A stretch of 46,129 nt of DNA from an uncultured Eggerthellaceae bacterium (GCA_910588205.1 CAJUQK010000019.1:1-46129), one strand, 5' to 3'; positions 15,128 through 23,837 are shown, numbered from the stretch's first letter. Program-made: numbers and translations. The notes: generated from the letters alone by a model not told the origin.

Positions 15128-16663
15128 ATGACAGACACCACTGCCTCCTCCATCCATTTCGGAACCGATGGCTGGCGCGCCATCATCGGGGACGATTTCA
15201 CCTGCGCCAACGTCGTGAAGGTAGCCGATGCCGCCGCCCGCGTCTTCAAGGCTGCATCCATTGAGGCAGGAGCCGCCCCTGAAGAACCCGGAACCCTCTA
15301 TGTAGGCCATGATTGTCGCCAAGATGCCCACGCCTACGCTGCCCTCGCAGCCCAAGTAGCTGCGGAGCACGGGTTCCGCGTGATCCTGACGAAGGATCAC
15401 TGCCCGACGCCCACCCTCTGCTGGTCGGTAGCCCATGACCCTCAAGCCGTAGGCGGCATCATGCTCACCAGCAGCCATAATCCAGCTGAATACCTCGGTG
15501 TAAAGCTGCGCATGGCGGATGGCGGTGCAAGCCCGAAGGACTTCACGGATATCGTGGAGGAAGCTATCGCGAACACCGATGCCCACGGCTTCGATGACCC
15601 CGCTATCGCTCTGCTGGCCCAGCTCTCCGTAGCCAGCATCCAAGAGGCCTTGAGCAACGGTAGTAGCCTGACTGACCTGGTCAGTGAGATACCTGCAGAA
15701 ACGAAGCCCGTGCACGTGTGCGACCTCATGCCTCCCTATCTTGACTCCCTGCGCCAGCAGGTGGATGTCGATGCTATCCGTAATGCGAACCTGCGCGTGG
15801 TGATCGATCCGCTCTTCGGCGCCGGGCGCCACTACTTGGCGGACCTGCTGCGCGAGATGGGCGTCACCGTGGAAGAGATCCACAACGCCGAAGATCCCAC
15901 CTTCGCAGGGCTCCATCCCGAACCCATCCAGCCCTGGGTGGACGAAGGCTTAGCGAAGGTAGCCGAGCTAGGCTACGATGCATTGTTCACCAACGACGGG
16001 GACGCTGACCGAATCAGCGCGGGAGATTCCCAGGGCAATTTCGTGAACCCGCACCGCATCATCACCCTGGTCACCCAGAATCTCGCCAGCCGTGGCGGCC
16101 GCGGTCGCGTCGTTTCCACGGTCACCGCTTCTCAGCAGCTGGCGAACGCCTGCGAAGCCCTGGGGTTGGAATTCGTCACCACCCCCGTGGGCTTCAAATG
16201 GATCTACGCTGAGATGGAGAAGGGTGGCGTACTGGTAGGCGGCGAAGAGTCCGGTGGCATCGGGCTACCCGGTCACGTGAAGGAACGCGATGGCCTGCTC
16301 ATGGCCCTGTTGCTCACCGAGATGATGGCAAAGGAGGGCAAAGACCTGGGTCAGCTGGTGGAAGACGCGAATGACCGCTTCGGCCGCTTCGCCTTCACGC
16401 GCCGAGGCCTGCGACTCGAACCTGCCCAGGAAGCGAAGGCAGACGTTGCCCTTGCGGGGCAGCGGATACCCGAAGAGGTCCTCGGCAAGGCCATCGCTCG
16501 AACGGATCAGCGGGATGGCCTGAAGCTCATCTTGGAAGACGGCTCCTGGGTGATGATGCGCAAATCAGGTACGGAACCCCTCGTGCGCATCTATGCAGAA
16601 GCCCCAACGGATGAGATCGTAGAGGCTCTCTTGGATTGGGCGGAGGGCTTCTTGTTGGCTTAG
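15128..16663 (+). CDS. Phosphoglucomutase/phosphomannomutase
   Basis: 511 residues of the alpha-D-phosphohexomutase family, which interconverts hexose 1- and 6-phosphates via a phosphoserine. All four family motifs are present: catalytic serine loop TSSHNP (about residue 115-120), metal loop NDGDADR, sugar-specificity loop GGEESGGIG, and phosphate loop RKSGTEPLVRIY near the C terminus. The GEESGG loop resembles glucose-type mutases. The catalytic loop begins TSS where TAS is more usual. I use the ATG at 15128 (AAGGG upstream) instead of one 33 bases earlier, which lies only a few bases after the TATAAT at 15091-15096. It probably supplies sugar nucleotides for the envelope. Confidence 0.92.
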   Translation: MTDTTASSIHFGTDGWRAIIGDDFTCANVVKVADAAARVFKAASIEAGAAPEEPGTLYVGHDCRQDAHAYAALAAQVAAEHGFRVILTKDHCPTPTLCWSVAHDPQAVGGIMLTSSHNPAEYLGVKLRMADGGASPKDFTDIVEEAIANTDAHGFDDPAIALLAQLSVASIQEALSNGSSLTDLVSEIPAETKPVHVCDLMPPYLDSLRQQVDVDAIRNANLRVVIDPLFGAGRHYLADLLREMGVTVEEIHNAEDPTFAGLHPEPIQPWVDEGLAKVAELGYDALFTNDGDADRISAGDSQGNFVNPHRIITLVTQNLASRGGRGRVVSTVTASQQLANACEALGLEFVTTPVGFKWIYAEMEKGGVLVGGEESGGIGLPGHVKERDGLLMALLLTEMMAKEGKDLGQLVEDANDRFGRFAFTRRGLRLEPAQEAKADVALAGQRIPEEVLGKAIARTDQRDGLKLILEDGSWVMMRKSGTEPLVRIYAEAPTDEIVEALLDWAEGFLLA

Positions 16664-16721
16664 GCCCAAAGCCAGGCCTGCTATACTTTATCGATTGATA
16701 CGCTATAGAGGAGTTGGTGGC

Positions 16722-18170
16722 ATGAAGTGCCCAAAGTGCGGCCGCGAGAACACCCCAGGTGCGCCCTTCTGCGCAGACTGTGGGAAATCCCTATTCCCAA
16801 CGGACGAGGCTCATGAGACTGCCTCTTCTCCTACCCCGGACCCCCTGTCGGCAAGAGAAGCCCTTGCGAGCGAACCGTCAGCAGAGCCCTCTACGGATAG
16901 CCAAGAAGACGAGCTCATCCTGGCCATCAACGAGAGCGCAAACCCTGAAGTCGTCATCGATGACCCACAGACCGATGCGCTCCTCTCTGCCATATCAGCT
17001 GGGTCCATCCGGCTGGAATCAACCTCAGACGAGGATGGCGAACCGGTGCTCACCACAGTAGAGTCCTCTTCGGTTGTTGCCTCCCCCGAGGAAGAGGCAG
17101 ACTTCCCGACGAACCCTGATCACCGGGGATCAGGCCCTCTCCTGAACCCTGCTCCGCAATGGGAGCCTGTATCAGCTCAGACGGCTCAAGCCCCCGAGCC
17201 TACGGCCGTATCCCAACCCCAGGCCGCACCTCAACCTGAAACCGCTCCAGATCCTGCGCCGTCTGCTGCCTCTGCGGCTGACCCGGCCCAAGCTGCCCCT
17301 GAAGCCGCCGCCCAGGGCGCCCCTATCCCAGAGCAGCCCATCATCCCGCCTAACCCTGCACGGGTACACCCGTCCCCCATGCAATCCGGACCCGAAGCCC
17401 AATACCAGAAGGGTTGCCTGGCTGCTGCCTGGGGAGACATCATGCAGACCAAGGGCTGGTTCGGCAAGGTACTGCTCTTGGGCCTGGTAGGATGCGTTCC
17501 CATCCTCAACTTCTACGTCAACGGCTATGCCATGCGTTGGTCACGGGAGTTGTTCTTGGGCAAGGTGGCCCCCATGCCGGATCGCATCTTCGGGAACCGC
17601 ATGTTCATCAATGGCTTCTTCGCCTTCATCATCGGTCTGCTCTTGAGCATCGTCGGAGGTCTGTGCAGTGCACTGCTTGGAGCGGTGCCCATCGTGGGAG
17701 CCATCTGCGGCGTAGCCATCTATCTGATCATCGCTCTGTTCCAGTACATCGCCGTCCTGCGCACGGCTATCGCCGACCGTCTGGGAGCAGCCTTCGATAT
17801 CGCCCAGATCTGGCGTACCTGCTGGAGGAACCTGGGAGCGCTCCTCTGTGCCACCATCGTCCCCATCCTCATCTACACCGCAGTGGTCTTCGTCATCGTC
17901 TTCGCCCTCATGGTGATCGTGGGGTTGCCTCTGATCGGGACCATCGCCGAGATCGGCGTTTACGGGTCCTCGAGCTATGCAGCCGCGCTGCTGAGCCTGA
18001 TGGGGGCTCTGATCCCAGTCTTTCTCATCTGCTATATCGTAGGGTGCTTCCTGGACGCCTTCCTTACGCTGCTTACCACGCGTGCCACGGGTCATTACGT
18101 AGCCCGCTACGCCCAGGACTGGAAAGCCGAACAGGCTGTCATGTCCACAGCCCATATCAACGGCATCTAG
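16722..18170 (+). CDS. Zinc-ribbon membrane protein (DUF4013-like)
   Basis: 482 residues from the ATG at 16722 (GAGGAG 8 bases upstream). The N terminus is a C4 zinc ribbon (C3, C6, C17, C20; CPKCG...CADCG). Residues about 30-235 are low-complexity, rich in Pro, Ala, Glu and Gln. The C-terminal 240 residues hold about six membrane helices with the pattern W-G-x-IMQTKGWFGK...CVPILNFYVNGYAMRWSRE, which I relate to the DUF4013 family. Function is unknown. The layout (ribbon, disordered linker, membrane domain) recurs in actinobacterial anaerobes. It is followed by a weak hairpin at 18203-18225. Confidence 0.8.
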   Translation: MKCPKCGRENTPGAPFCADCGKSLFPTDEAHETASSPTPDPLSAREALASEPSAEPSTDSQEDELILAINESANPEVVIDDPQTDALLSAISAGSIRLESTSDEDGEPVLTTVESSSVVASPEEEADFPTNPDHRGSGPLLNPAPQWEPVSAQTAQAPEPTAVSQPQAAPQPETAPDPAPSAASAADPAQAAPEAAAQGAPIPEQPIIPPNPARVHPSPMQSGPEAQYQKGCLAAAWGDIMQTKGWFGKVLLLGLVGCVPILNFYVNGYAMRWSRELFLGKVAPMPDRIFGNRMFINGFFAFIIGLLLSIVGGLCSALLGAVPIVGAICGVAIYLIIALFQYIAVLRTAIADRLGAAFDIAQIWRTCWRNLGALLCATIVPILIYTAVVFVIVFALMVIVGLPLIGTIAEIGVYGSSSYAAALLSLMGALIPVFLICYIVGCFLDAFLTLLTTRATGHYVARYAQDWKAEQAVMSTAHINGI

Positions 18171-18202
18171 CAGCACTCACGCGCTTGCATCAAGGGACCT
18201 TG

Positions 18203-18230
18203 CGGGCGGCACTCGTGGCCGCCCGTCTCA
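18203..18230 (+). terminator. Weak terminator hairpin
   Basis: CGGGCGGC (18203-18210) pairs with GCCGCCCG (18218-18225), a 7-base loop and a poor tail TCTCATTC. It separates the membrane protein from tRNA-Arg. Confidence 0.45.
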
Positions 18231-18258
18231 TTCATCCATGCTAGAATACCCTCCACGG

Positions 18259-18333
18259 GCCCCCGTAGCTCAATGGATAGAGCACTGGTCTCCTAAACCG
18301 GGTGTGTAGGTTCGATTCCTATCGGGGGCACCA
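18259..18333 (+). tRNA. tRNA-Arg (anticodon CCU)
   Basis: Acceptor GCCCCCG/CGGGGGC, D arm AGCTCAATGGATAGAGC, anticodon arm CTGGT-CTCCTAA-ACCGG with anticodon CCT, T arm AGGTTCGATTCCT, discriminator A and an encoded CCA at 18331-18333. It decodes AGG. TAGAAT at 18242-18247 is a likely -10. Confidence 0.95.
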
Positions 18334-18376
18334 TCCTAAGCCCGCCGTGAGCGGGTCCTTTATTACAAGGAGCATC

Positions 18377-19480
18377 ATGGCGGACATCCAACTGAGATTC
18401 GGCAAGGATATGCTGGTGGTCAGCTCTCCTGTGGAAGAGCAGCTCTTGACCCAGGCAGATGCGCTCCCCTGGGATGAAGATGGCGAAGAGGGCTTGGCAG
18501 ACCTGACCGCCGCCAATGTGCCCTTCGTGCAGACTACAACCGTACAACCCTCCCCTGACGCAGCCGAGAGCGGCGCTGTAGAGCTCTCCTTGCTCATCGA
18601 ACCAGAAGTCTTCGAGGATGCCTACCGCCTGGAACGGGCTGTAGGCGCGAATTGCTTGGTAGCCCCTACGGCTCACCTCACCCCGGCACGCCTGGCCCAC
18701 GTACGCTTGCAGGATGCCGCTGCTGATCTGGCTCGTACGGCCATCCAGGTGATCCAAGCCCACGCCCCTGAGCATGGGCTGGTAGAGTTGAACCCTTCAG
18801 GGCTTCCTCTGGATGCCGCCTCCAAGGCATCGCTGCTCGAGAACCGCTCCCAATATGAGCGCGCCGCCCGTCTCTTCAACGACCTGCCCTTCGACGCATT
18901 CCTCTTGAACGGATTCGTGCGCATCGCCGATCTGAGATGTGCGCTCATGGGCATCAGGAAGGTGAGCGATGCCCCCATCATCACCTGCGTTGACATCAAC
19001 GCTCAGGGGATGTTGGCTCCCCTTGAGCCTGCATCCGGCTCTCGGTCCTTCCTCGTACGCGAAACGCTGGAAGAAGCCCTGGCCGTCATGGCTGAATACG
19101 GTGCGAATGCAGTAGGCTTCCGCACCGATGCCGATCCATCGGTCGTTACCCAACTGGTCCAGCGCGGCCTCCAGAGCGTCTACCTCCCCCAGATGGTGCA
19201 GCTCTTCGTTCGTCCTGATGGCCCGTACCACACTCCTGATGATGCCTTCGATGCCGCCTGTGCCCTAGCTGATGAGGGCGTCCAGTTCCTCCGGGCAACA
19301 GGAGCCGCTACGCCCGTCTTCACCGGTGCCCTGGCAGCAGCCGTCGCCGGTCATGACGTGCAGCATCCTCCCGCCAATGAGCAGGGCACTGATCCGGAAG
19401 CTCCCTCCCCTGCCGATGCGGACCGTCTGCGGCAGATCGTGAACAGCGCTCTGGGCATCAACGGAATCGAGCGCCCATGA
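18377..19480 (+). CDS. Homocysteine S-methyltransferase-like barrel, zinc ligands missing
   Basis: 367 residues, ATG with AAGGAG upstream. I do not recognise a named family. The second half follows the pattern of homocysteine S-methyltransferase barrels: FDAFLLNGFVRIADLRCAL (the ETxPS..EA strand), PIITCVDINAQGML, TLEEALAVMAEYGANAVGFRT, then YHTPDDAFDAACALADEGVQFLRATGAATPVFTGAL. In the true enzymes this last stretch reads GGCCGTTPEHI, and its two Cys bind zinc; here they are replaced (RATGAATP). It would therefore not act by the usual zinc-thiolate chemistry. The N-terminal 150 residues are unassigned. The stop overlaps the next gene by 4 bases (ATGA). The similarity is a by-eye call. Confidence 0.55.
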   Translation: MADIQLRFGKDMLVVSSPVEEQLLTQADALPWDEDGEEGLADLTAANVPFVQTTTVQPSPDAAESGAVELSLLIEPEVFEDAYRLERAVGANCLVAPTAHLTPARLAHVRLQDAAADLARTAIQVIQAHAPEHGLVELNPSGLPLDAASKASLLENRSQYERAARLFNDLPFDAFLLNGFVRIADLRCALMGIRKVSDAPIITCVDINAQGMLAPLEPASGSRSFLVRETLEEALAVMAEYGANAVGFRTDADPSVVTQLVQRGLQSVYLPQMVQLFVRPDGPYHTPDDAFDAACALADEGVQFLRATGAATPVFTGALAAAVAGHDVQHPPANEQGTDPEAPSPADADRLRQIVNSALGINGIERP

Positions 19481-19773
19481 CCGGCTCGAACATCCAGCGT
19501 TCAGACCATTACGGTGCGCTGCAAAAGGTTGTGGATAGTCTCTTCGAAGAGGACGATGCTCCCTATCTGGAAGTGGCTGATCCCGATGCGGCTTTCAAGG
19601 TATCTCGTTTGCAGGTGGTGCTAGCCGCTGAAGCGGCGGACCTTCCCGAAGACCTCCTGCGCGTCGTGGCGCTCCTTCCACCAGGGGAATACACGCGCCT
19701 GCGCCTGACCACTCAACTCAACTCCGCCATCACCGGCCACGCCTGGGGACAGGTCTACGGCACCGTCTCCTAA
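19477..19773 (+). CDS. Small conserved-looking protein of unknown function
   Basis: 98 residues. Its ATG overlaps the preceding stop (ATGA), so translation is coupled. No membrane helix or cysteine. It is acidic in the N-terminal half, with a predicted helix (FKVSRLQVVLAAEAADLPEDLLRVVALL) and a C-terminal beta-rich end (YTRLRLTTQLNSAITGHAWGQVYGTVS). I do not recognise it. The coupling suggests it works with the methyltransferase-like protein. A good terminator follows at 19793. Confidence 0.7.
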   Translation: MTGSNIQRSDHYGALQKVVDSLFEEDDAPYLEVADPDAAFKVSRLQVVLAAEAADLPEDLLRVVALLPPGEYTRLRLTTQLNSAITGHAWGQVYGTVS

Positions 19774-19792
19774 TAAGCGCAGCTAAGCAAGC

Positions 19793-19820
19793 GCTCAGAG
19801 TGCTCTGAGCTTTCATCTCC
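19793..19820 (+). terminator. Terminator after the small coupled gene
   Basis: Stem GCTCAGA/TCTGAGC (19793-19799, 19804-19810) with the tail TTTCATCTCCTTT. Confidence 0.7.
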
Positions 19821-19861
19821 TTTACGGATCGAAAATATCTCGAAAAACTTCCTTTGTTCGC

Positions 19862-19931
19862 TTGTTTTCCCTCGAACTTATGGATACTATATATACCCGC
19901 TGAATCGAACACCTACCACAATATATTGTGC
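19862..19931 (+). promoter_or_regulatory. nrd promoter with paired NrdR boxes
   Basis: TTGTTT (19862-19867), a 17-base spacer and TACTAT (19885-19890) form the promoter. Two 16-base NrdR boxes follow: box 1 at 19884-19899 (core CTATATATA, overlapping the -10) and box 2 at 19916-19931 (core CACAATATATTGTG, a perfect palindrome). Their starts are 32 bases apart, the usual helical phasing of NrdR box pairs. NrdR represses ribonucleotide reductase genes when dATP is high. The rest of 19774-20059 is leader without a gene. Confidence 0.85.
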
Positions 19932-20059
19932 TCAGTGTTCAGAACTCAGTGAATACGCTGTGGAAACCCTGTGAACCACATCAAGGTTGGGCAGCGTAAG
20001 GCAAGTAAAGCAGCGCCGGTTGGAACATGCGCAAAACCAGTAGAAAAGGAAGCAGGAAC

Positions 20060-22381
20060 ATGCCACAAGCCATCATCAAGCGCGACGGCCGCACCACTGA
20101 ATTCCATGTCGAGAAGATCGCTTCGGCTATCGAGAAGGCCTTCCAGGCTTGTGCTGCTATGCAGGATCGCAGCACGGCTGACATGATCGCCGCCAAGGTG
20201 GCCAAGAAGCTTGATGAGGGTGCTATCGAAGGCACGCCTACGGTGGAAGGTGTGCAGGATCTGGTCGAAGAGACGCTGATCGAGAGCGGCTTCGTCCAAA
20301 CGGCAAAGGCCTACATACTCTATAGGGCGGAGCGCAACCGCGTTCGCGATGTCAACTCCCGCCTGATCCAAACCCTGAAGGACATCACCTTCAGCAAGGC
20401 GGCTGACTCTGATCTCAAGCGCGAGAACGCCAACATCAACGCTGATACCGCCATGGGCACCATGCTCAAGTACGGCTCGGAATCTGCAAAGCAGTTCTAT
20501 GAGATGTGCGTGATCGAGCCGAAGTTCGCCAAGGCCCATCGTGAAGGTGACATCCATATCCACGACATGGATTTCTACACGCTCACCACCACCTGCTGCC
20601 AGATCGAGCTGAAGAAGCTCTTCAAGGATGGCTTCTCCACCGGCCATGGCGTACTGCGTGAGCCCAATGACATCGCCAGCTACACGGCTCTGGCCTGCAT
20701 CGCCATCCAGTCCAACCAGAATGACCAGCACGGCGGCCAATCCGTCTGCGACTTCGACTACGGCCTGGCTGACGGCGTCCGCAAGACCTACCGCCGCTTG
20801 TTCAAGAAGCATCTGGCTGAAGCGCTCGACCTGCTGACCTCCATCGAAGATGAGCGCACCTTCGCTCAGGACGTGCTGGCTGCAGTGGAGAGCGAAACGG
20901 GTGTCGTGGCTTCCCTTGACCTGAATGAGGCCTACGAGCAGAACCTGACAGCCAAGCTGGCCGAGGCAGGCATCTCCGAGGCGGATATCTCCACCATCCT
21001 GGCCTACACCCAGAAGAACGCCACCCGTGACACCGACCGCACCACCTTCCAGGCCATGGAAGCCCTCGTGCACAACCTGAATACCATGCATTCCCGCGCA
21101 GGGGCCCAAACCCCGTTCAGCTCAGTGAACTACGGTATGGACACCTCCCCTGAGGGCCGTATGGTCATCAAGAACATGCTGCTGGCCACTGAAGAGGGCC
21201 TGGGTAACGGCGAGACCCCTATCTTCCCGGTACAGATCTTCCGGGTGAAGGAGGGCGTGAACTACAACCCCGAAGACCCGAACTACGACCTCTTCAAGAT
21301 GGCCATGCACTGCTCTGCGAAGCGCCTGTTCCCGAACTTCAGCTTCTTGGATGCCCCCTTCAACGCCCAGTACTACAAGGGCACCCCAGAAACTGAGATC
21401 GCCTACATGGGCTGCCGCACCCGTGTCATGGGCAATGTCCATGATCCGAATCGCGAAGTGACCCCCGGCCGCGGCAACCTCTCATTCACCTCCATCAACC
21501 TGCCGCGTCTAGCCTTGCGTGCCAAGGGAGACATAGACCTCTTCTTCGACCTGCTGGATGCCAAGCTGCAATTGGTCACGGGTCAGCTGGATGAGCGCTT
21601 CGAGATCCAGGCTCGCAAGCGTGTCTACAACGCTCCGTTCCTCATGGGCCAGGGTGTCTGGATTGATTCTGAGAACCTAAAGCCCCAGGATGAGCAGCGC
21701 GAAGTGCTCAAGCACGGCACGCTGACCACCGGCTTCATCGGCTTGGCGGAATGCCTCGTTGCCCTCACCGGTAAGCATCAGGGCGAATCTGAGGAAGCTC
21801 AGCGTCTCGGCCTTGAGATCGTGGGGCACATGCGCAGCTACTGTGACCGCATCTCCCAGGAGCGCAAGATGAACTACACGCTCATCGCCACTCCGGCTGA
21901 GGGTCTCTCCGGTCGCTTCGTCCGCATGGACCGTGAGCGCTTCGGTTCTATCCCTGGTGTGACTGACCATGACTTCTACACCAACGGCTTCCATGTGCCG
22001 GTCTACTACAGCATCTCCGCCTTCGACAAGATCGAGATAGAAGCCCCCTATCATGCCCTCACCAACGGTGGCCACATCAGCTACATCGAACTTGACGGTG
22101 ACCCAACGGAGAACCTTGAGGCCTTCGAATCCGTTATCCGCCATATGAAGGAAAGCGGCATGGGCTATGGCTCCATCAACCATCCCGTTGACCGTGACCC
22201 CGTCTGTGGCTACAACGGCATCATCGGAGACAGCTGCCCGAAGTGCGGCCGCTCCGAATCCGAAGGCGACATCGGCTTCGAGCGCATTCGTCGTATCACC
22301 GGATACCTAGTAGGTACGCTGGATCGCTTCAACGATGCCAAGCGTGCCGAAGAGAGCGAACGCGTCAAGCATCAGCTCTGA
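20060..22381 (+). CDS. nrdD: Anaerobic (class III) ribonucleoside-triphosphate reductase
   Basis: 773 residues. An ATP cone fills residues 1-95 (IIKRDGRTTEFHVEKI), the usual overall activity site. The glycyl-radical enzyme body follows, with NDIASYTALACIAIQSNQNDQHGGQSVCDFDYG near residues 205-240. The C-terminal glycyl radical loop is RRITGYLVGTLDRFNDAKRAEE. The preceding zinc site reads PVDRDPVCG...SCPKCG, so only three of the expected four Cys (CxxC...CxxC) are present; the first is Asp. The enzyme makes dNTPs from NTPs under anoxia and is activated by NrdG (encoded 0.6 kb downstream). I use the ATG at 20060 (AGGAAG upstream) over one 33 bases earlier. Confidence 0.96.
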   Translation: MPQAIIKRDGRTTEFHVEKIASAIEKAFQACAAMQDRSTADMIAAKVAKKLDEGAIEGTPTVEGVQDLVEETLIESGFVQTAKAYILYRAERNRVRDVNSRLIQTLKDITFSKAADSDLKRENANINADTAMGTMLKYGSESAKQFYEMCVIEPKFAKAHREGDIHIHDMDFYTLTTTCCQIELKKLFKDGFSTGHGVLREPNDIASYTALACIAIQSNQNDQHGGQSVCDFDYGLADGVRKTYRRLFKKHLAEALDLLTSIEDERTFAQDVLAAVESETGVVASLDLNEAYEQNLTAKLAEAGISEADISTILAYTQKNATRDTDRTTFQAMEALVHNLNTMHSRAGAQTPFSSVNYGMDTSPEGRMVIKNMLLATEEGLGNGETPIFPVQIFRVKEGVNYNPEDPNYDLFKMAMHCSAKRLFPNFSFLDAPFNAQYYKGTPETEIAYMGCRTRVMGNVHDPNREVTPGRGNLSFTSINLPRLALRAKGDIDLFFDLLDAKLQLVTGQLDERFEIQARKRVYNAPFLMGQGVWIDSENLKPQDEQREVLKHGTLTTGFIGLAECLVALTGKHQGESEEAQRLGLEIVGHMRSYCDRISQERKMNYTLIATPAEGLSGRFVRMDRERFGSIPGVTDHDFYTNGFHVPVYYSISAFDKIEIEAPYHALTNGGHISYIELDGDPTENLEAFESVIRHMKESGMGYGSINHPVDRDPVCGYNGIIGDSCPKCGRSESEGDIGFERIRRITGYLVGTLDRFNDAKRAEESERVKHQL

Positions 22382-22406
22382 TCACCGGATAGAAGGATAG
22401 AGGCAA

Positions 22407-22436
22407 GGGGCGCGGTTCCAGACTGCGCCCCTCTTG
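22407..22436 (+). terminator. Hairpin between nrdD and mscS
   Basis: GGGGCGC/GCGCCCC (22407-22413, 22425-22431) with an 11-base loop and the tail TCTTGT. It may cause partial termination or protect the nrdD mRNA end. Confidence 0.5.
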
Positions 22437-22443
22437 TAGATAC

Positions 22444-23019
22444 ATGGACCTATCGAAGCTCACAGATGCTCTGGAAGGATGGCTGAACACCGTCCTTCAT
22501 GTAGATTGGCTCAGCACCGCCATCACCATCTTCATCGTCTTGGTGGTGACCAGTCTCACTGCCCACGGGCTGAGCAAGCTCATCAAGAAGCTGTTGCATG
22601 TAGAGAAGAACCTGCTCCCCGCCTACAGCATCTTCGTGAACATCGGCCGCGTGACGGTCTGGATCATCGGTATCTGCGTCATCCTCGCCAGCTGCTTCGA
22701 TGTTAATGTGGGAGCTGCGGTGACCGCTCTCGGCGTGGGCGGCATCGCCGTATCCCTGGGCTTTCAGAGCACCCTCTCTAACCTCATCAGCGGACTGCAG
22801 ATAGCCATATCGAAGCTGATCGTCCCGGGAGACCATATCAAGATCAGCGGTCATGAGGGAACGGTCACTGACATGACCTGGTGGAACACCACCATAGAAA
22901 CAGATCAGGGCAACAAGGTCATCGTGCCCAACTCCATCATCAATACCAGCGCCCTTGTAAAGATGGCCCCTGAAAGCGCATCGTCTCAGAAGGGTGCGGT
23001 GATCACCGATGTCCACTGA
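22444..23019 (+). CDS. Small MscS-type mechanosensitive channel
   Basis: 191 residues, shorter than E. coli MscS. Three membrane helices are visible (about 20-42, 60-83, 88-118). The last is the pore helix with GAAVTALGVGGIAVSLGFQSTLSNLISGLQI. The beta domain follows with PGDHIKISGHEGTVTDMTWWNTTIETDQGNKVIVPNS, the MscS signature. The large C-terminal alpha/beta vestibule is reduced to about 20 residues. It opens on membrane tension to release solutes. There is no ribosome site before the ATG at 22444. Its 3' end overlaps nrdG by 11 bases, so it lies inside the nrdD-nrdG operon, which is unusual. Confidence 0.92.
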   Translation: MDLSKLTDALEGWLNTVLHVDWLSTAITIFIVLVVTSLTAHGLSKLIKKLLHVEKNLLPAYSIFVNIGRVTVWIIGICVILASCFDVNVGAAVTALGVGGIAVSLGFQSTLSNLISGLQIAISKLIVPGDHIKISGHEGTVTDMTWWNTTIETDQGNKVIVPNSIINTSALVKMAPESASSQKGAVITDVH

Positions 23020-23545
23020 GCTGCGTCTCTTTGGCACCGTCCAAGACACCATCGTAGATGGCCCGGGGTTGCGCTATGCAGTCTTCGTGCAAGGCTGCAC
23101 CCATGGCTGCCCCGGGTGCCACAATCCAGAGAGCCAGCCCGCTGAGGGTGGCACGGTGAAGCCCGTTGCAGACGTGCTCCAAGATATCCGTACCAACCCT
23201 CTGATCCACGATGTCACTCTCACTGGAGGGGAGCCCTTTCAGCAGGCTGCCGCGTGCGCAGAATTGGCCCAGCAGCTCAAAGCAGAAGGCTATGGCATCT
23301 GGACCTATACCGGTTACCGCTTCGAAGACCTCATGACCCGCAAGGACCCTGGAGTACACGGGCTCATCAATGCCTCAGATGTGATCGTAGACGGTCCCTT
23401 CGTTGAAACCCTCAAGTCTCTGGATCTGGAATGGCGCGGGTCTTCCAACCAGCGCCTGATAGATATCCCCAAGACCCTGGCTCAAGGCGCTGTCGTCCTC
23501 TGGACGCCCCCCACCTATACCTTGGAGCGCCCTCCTTCATGGTAG
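23009..23545 (+). CDS. nrdG: Anaerobic ribonucleotide reductase activating protein
   Basis: 178 residues. The radical SAM cluster motif is C30-x3-C34-x2-C37 (CTHGCPGC), followed by HNPESQ, and the SAM-binding TLTGGEPF lies near residues 71-78. It reduces S-adenosylmethionine to set the glycyl radical on NrdD. Length and order match NrdG. Its ATG lies within the end of mscS. Only a weak ribosome site is seen, so translational coupling to mscS is likely. Confidence 0.94.
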   Translation: MSTELRLFGTVQDTIVDGPGLRYAVFVQGCTHGCPGCHNPESQPAEGGTVKPVADVLQDIRTNPLIHDVTLTGGEPFQQAAACAELAQQLKAEGYGIWTYTGYRFEDLMTRKDPGVHGLINASDVIVDGPFVETLKSLDLEWRGSSNQRLIDIPKTLAQGAVVLWTPPTYTLERPPSW

Positions 23546-23671
23546 ACCGTTTTAAGTTGGACTTCGTTGCCACACTCCGCCAGCAAGGCAATGAAAATGC
23601 GAAGCGTGTCTGCACGATGACAGTCTGAAATTCAAGTCTTTTTTTCGAAAAGCCCACCGGTATACTCGAAG

Positions 23672-23837
23672 ACGAGTCCTGCCCCGCCATTTTCTGCGAT
23701 GGACCGATGCATTTACCATGGGAGCTCTAGATTGCGGGCGGAATGGAGATTCGTGCCCGTTGGTACGAAAGCCAGGAAGCCCGCTGCGAGCACCCACCTA
23801 TCAAGGTGGGTTCATCCTGTTGGTGCGGGCAGGGCGT
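23672..23837 (+). ncRNA. Candidate 6S-like regulatory RNA
   Basis: Within the 314-base gap after nrdG, TATACT (23661-23666) is a good -10. The following ~165 bases fold by hand into a long rod. The closing stem is 23676-23684 with 23827-23835 (core CCTGCCC/GGGCAGG). A wide central bubble holds on its 3' side the hairpin ACCCACCT/AGGTGGGT (23792-23809). The upper stem has GCGGGC/GCCCGC (23734-23739, 23779-23784) and GCTC/GAGC, ending in TTCGT/ACGAA around the loop. This is the architecture of 6S RNA, the sigma-70 polymerase mimic. Sequence identity to 6S is not established; no -35 and no strong terminator are visible. Confidence 0.45.
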
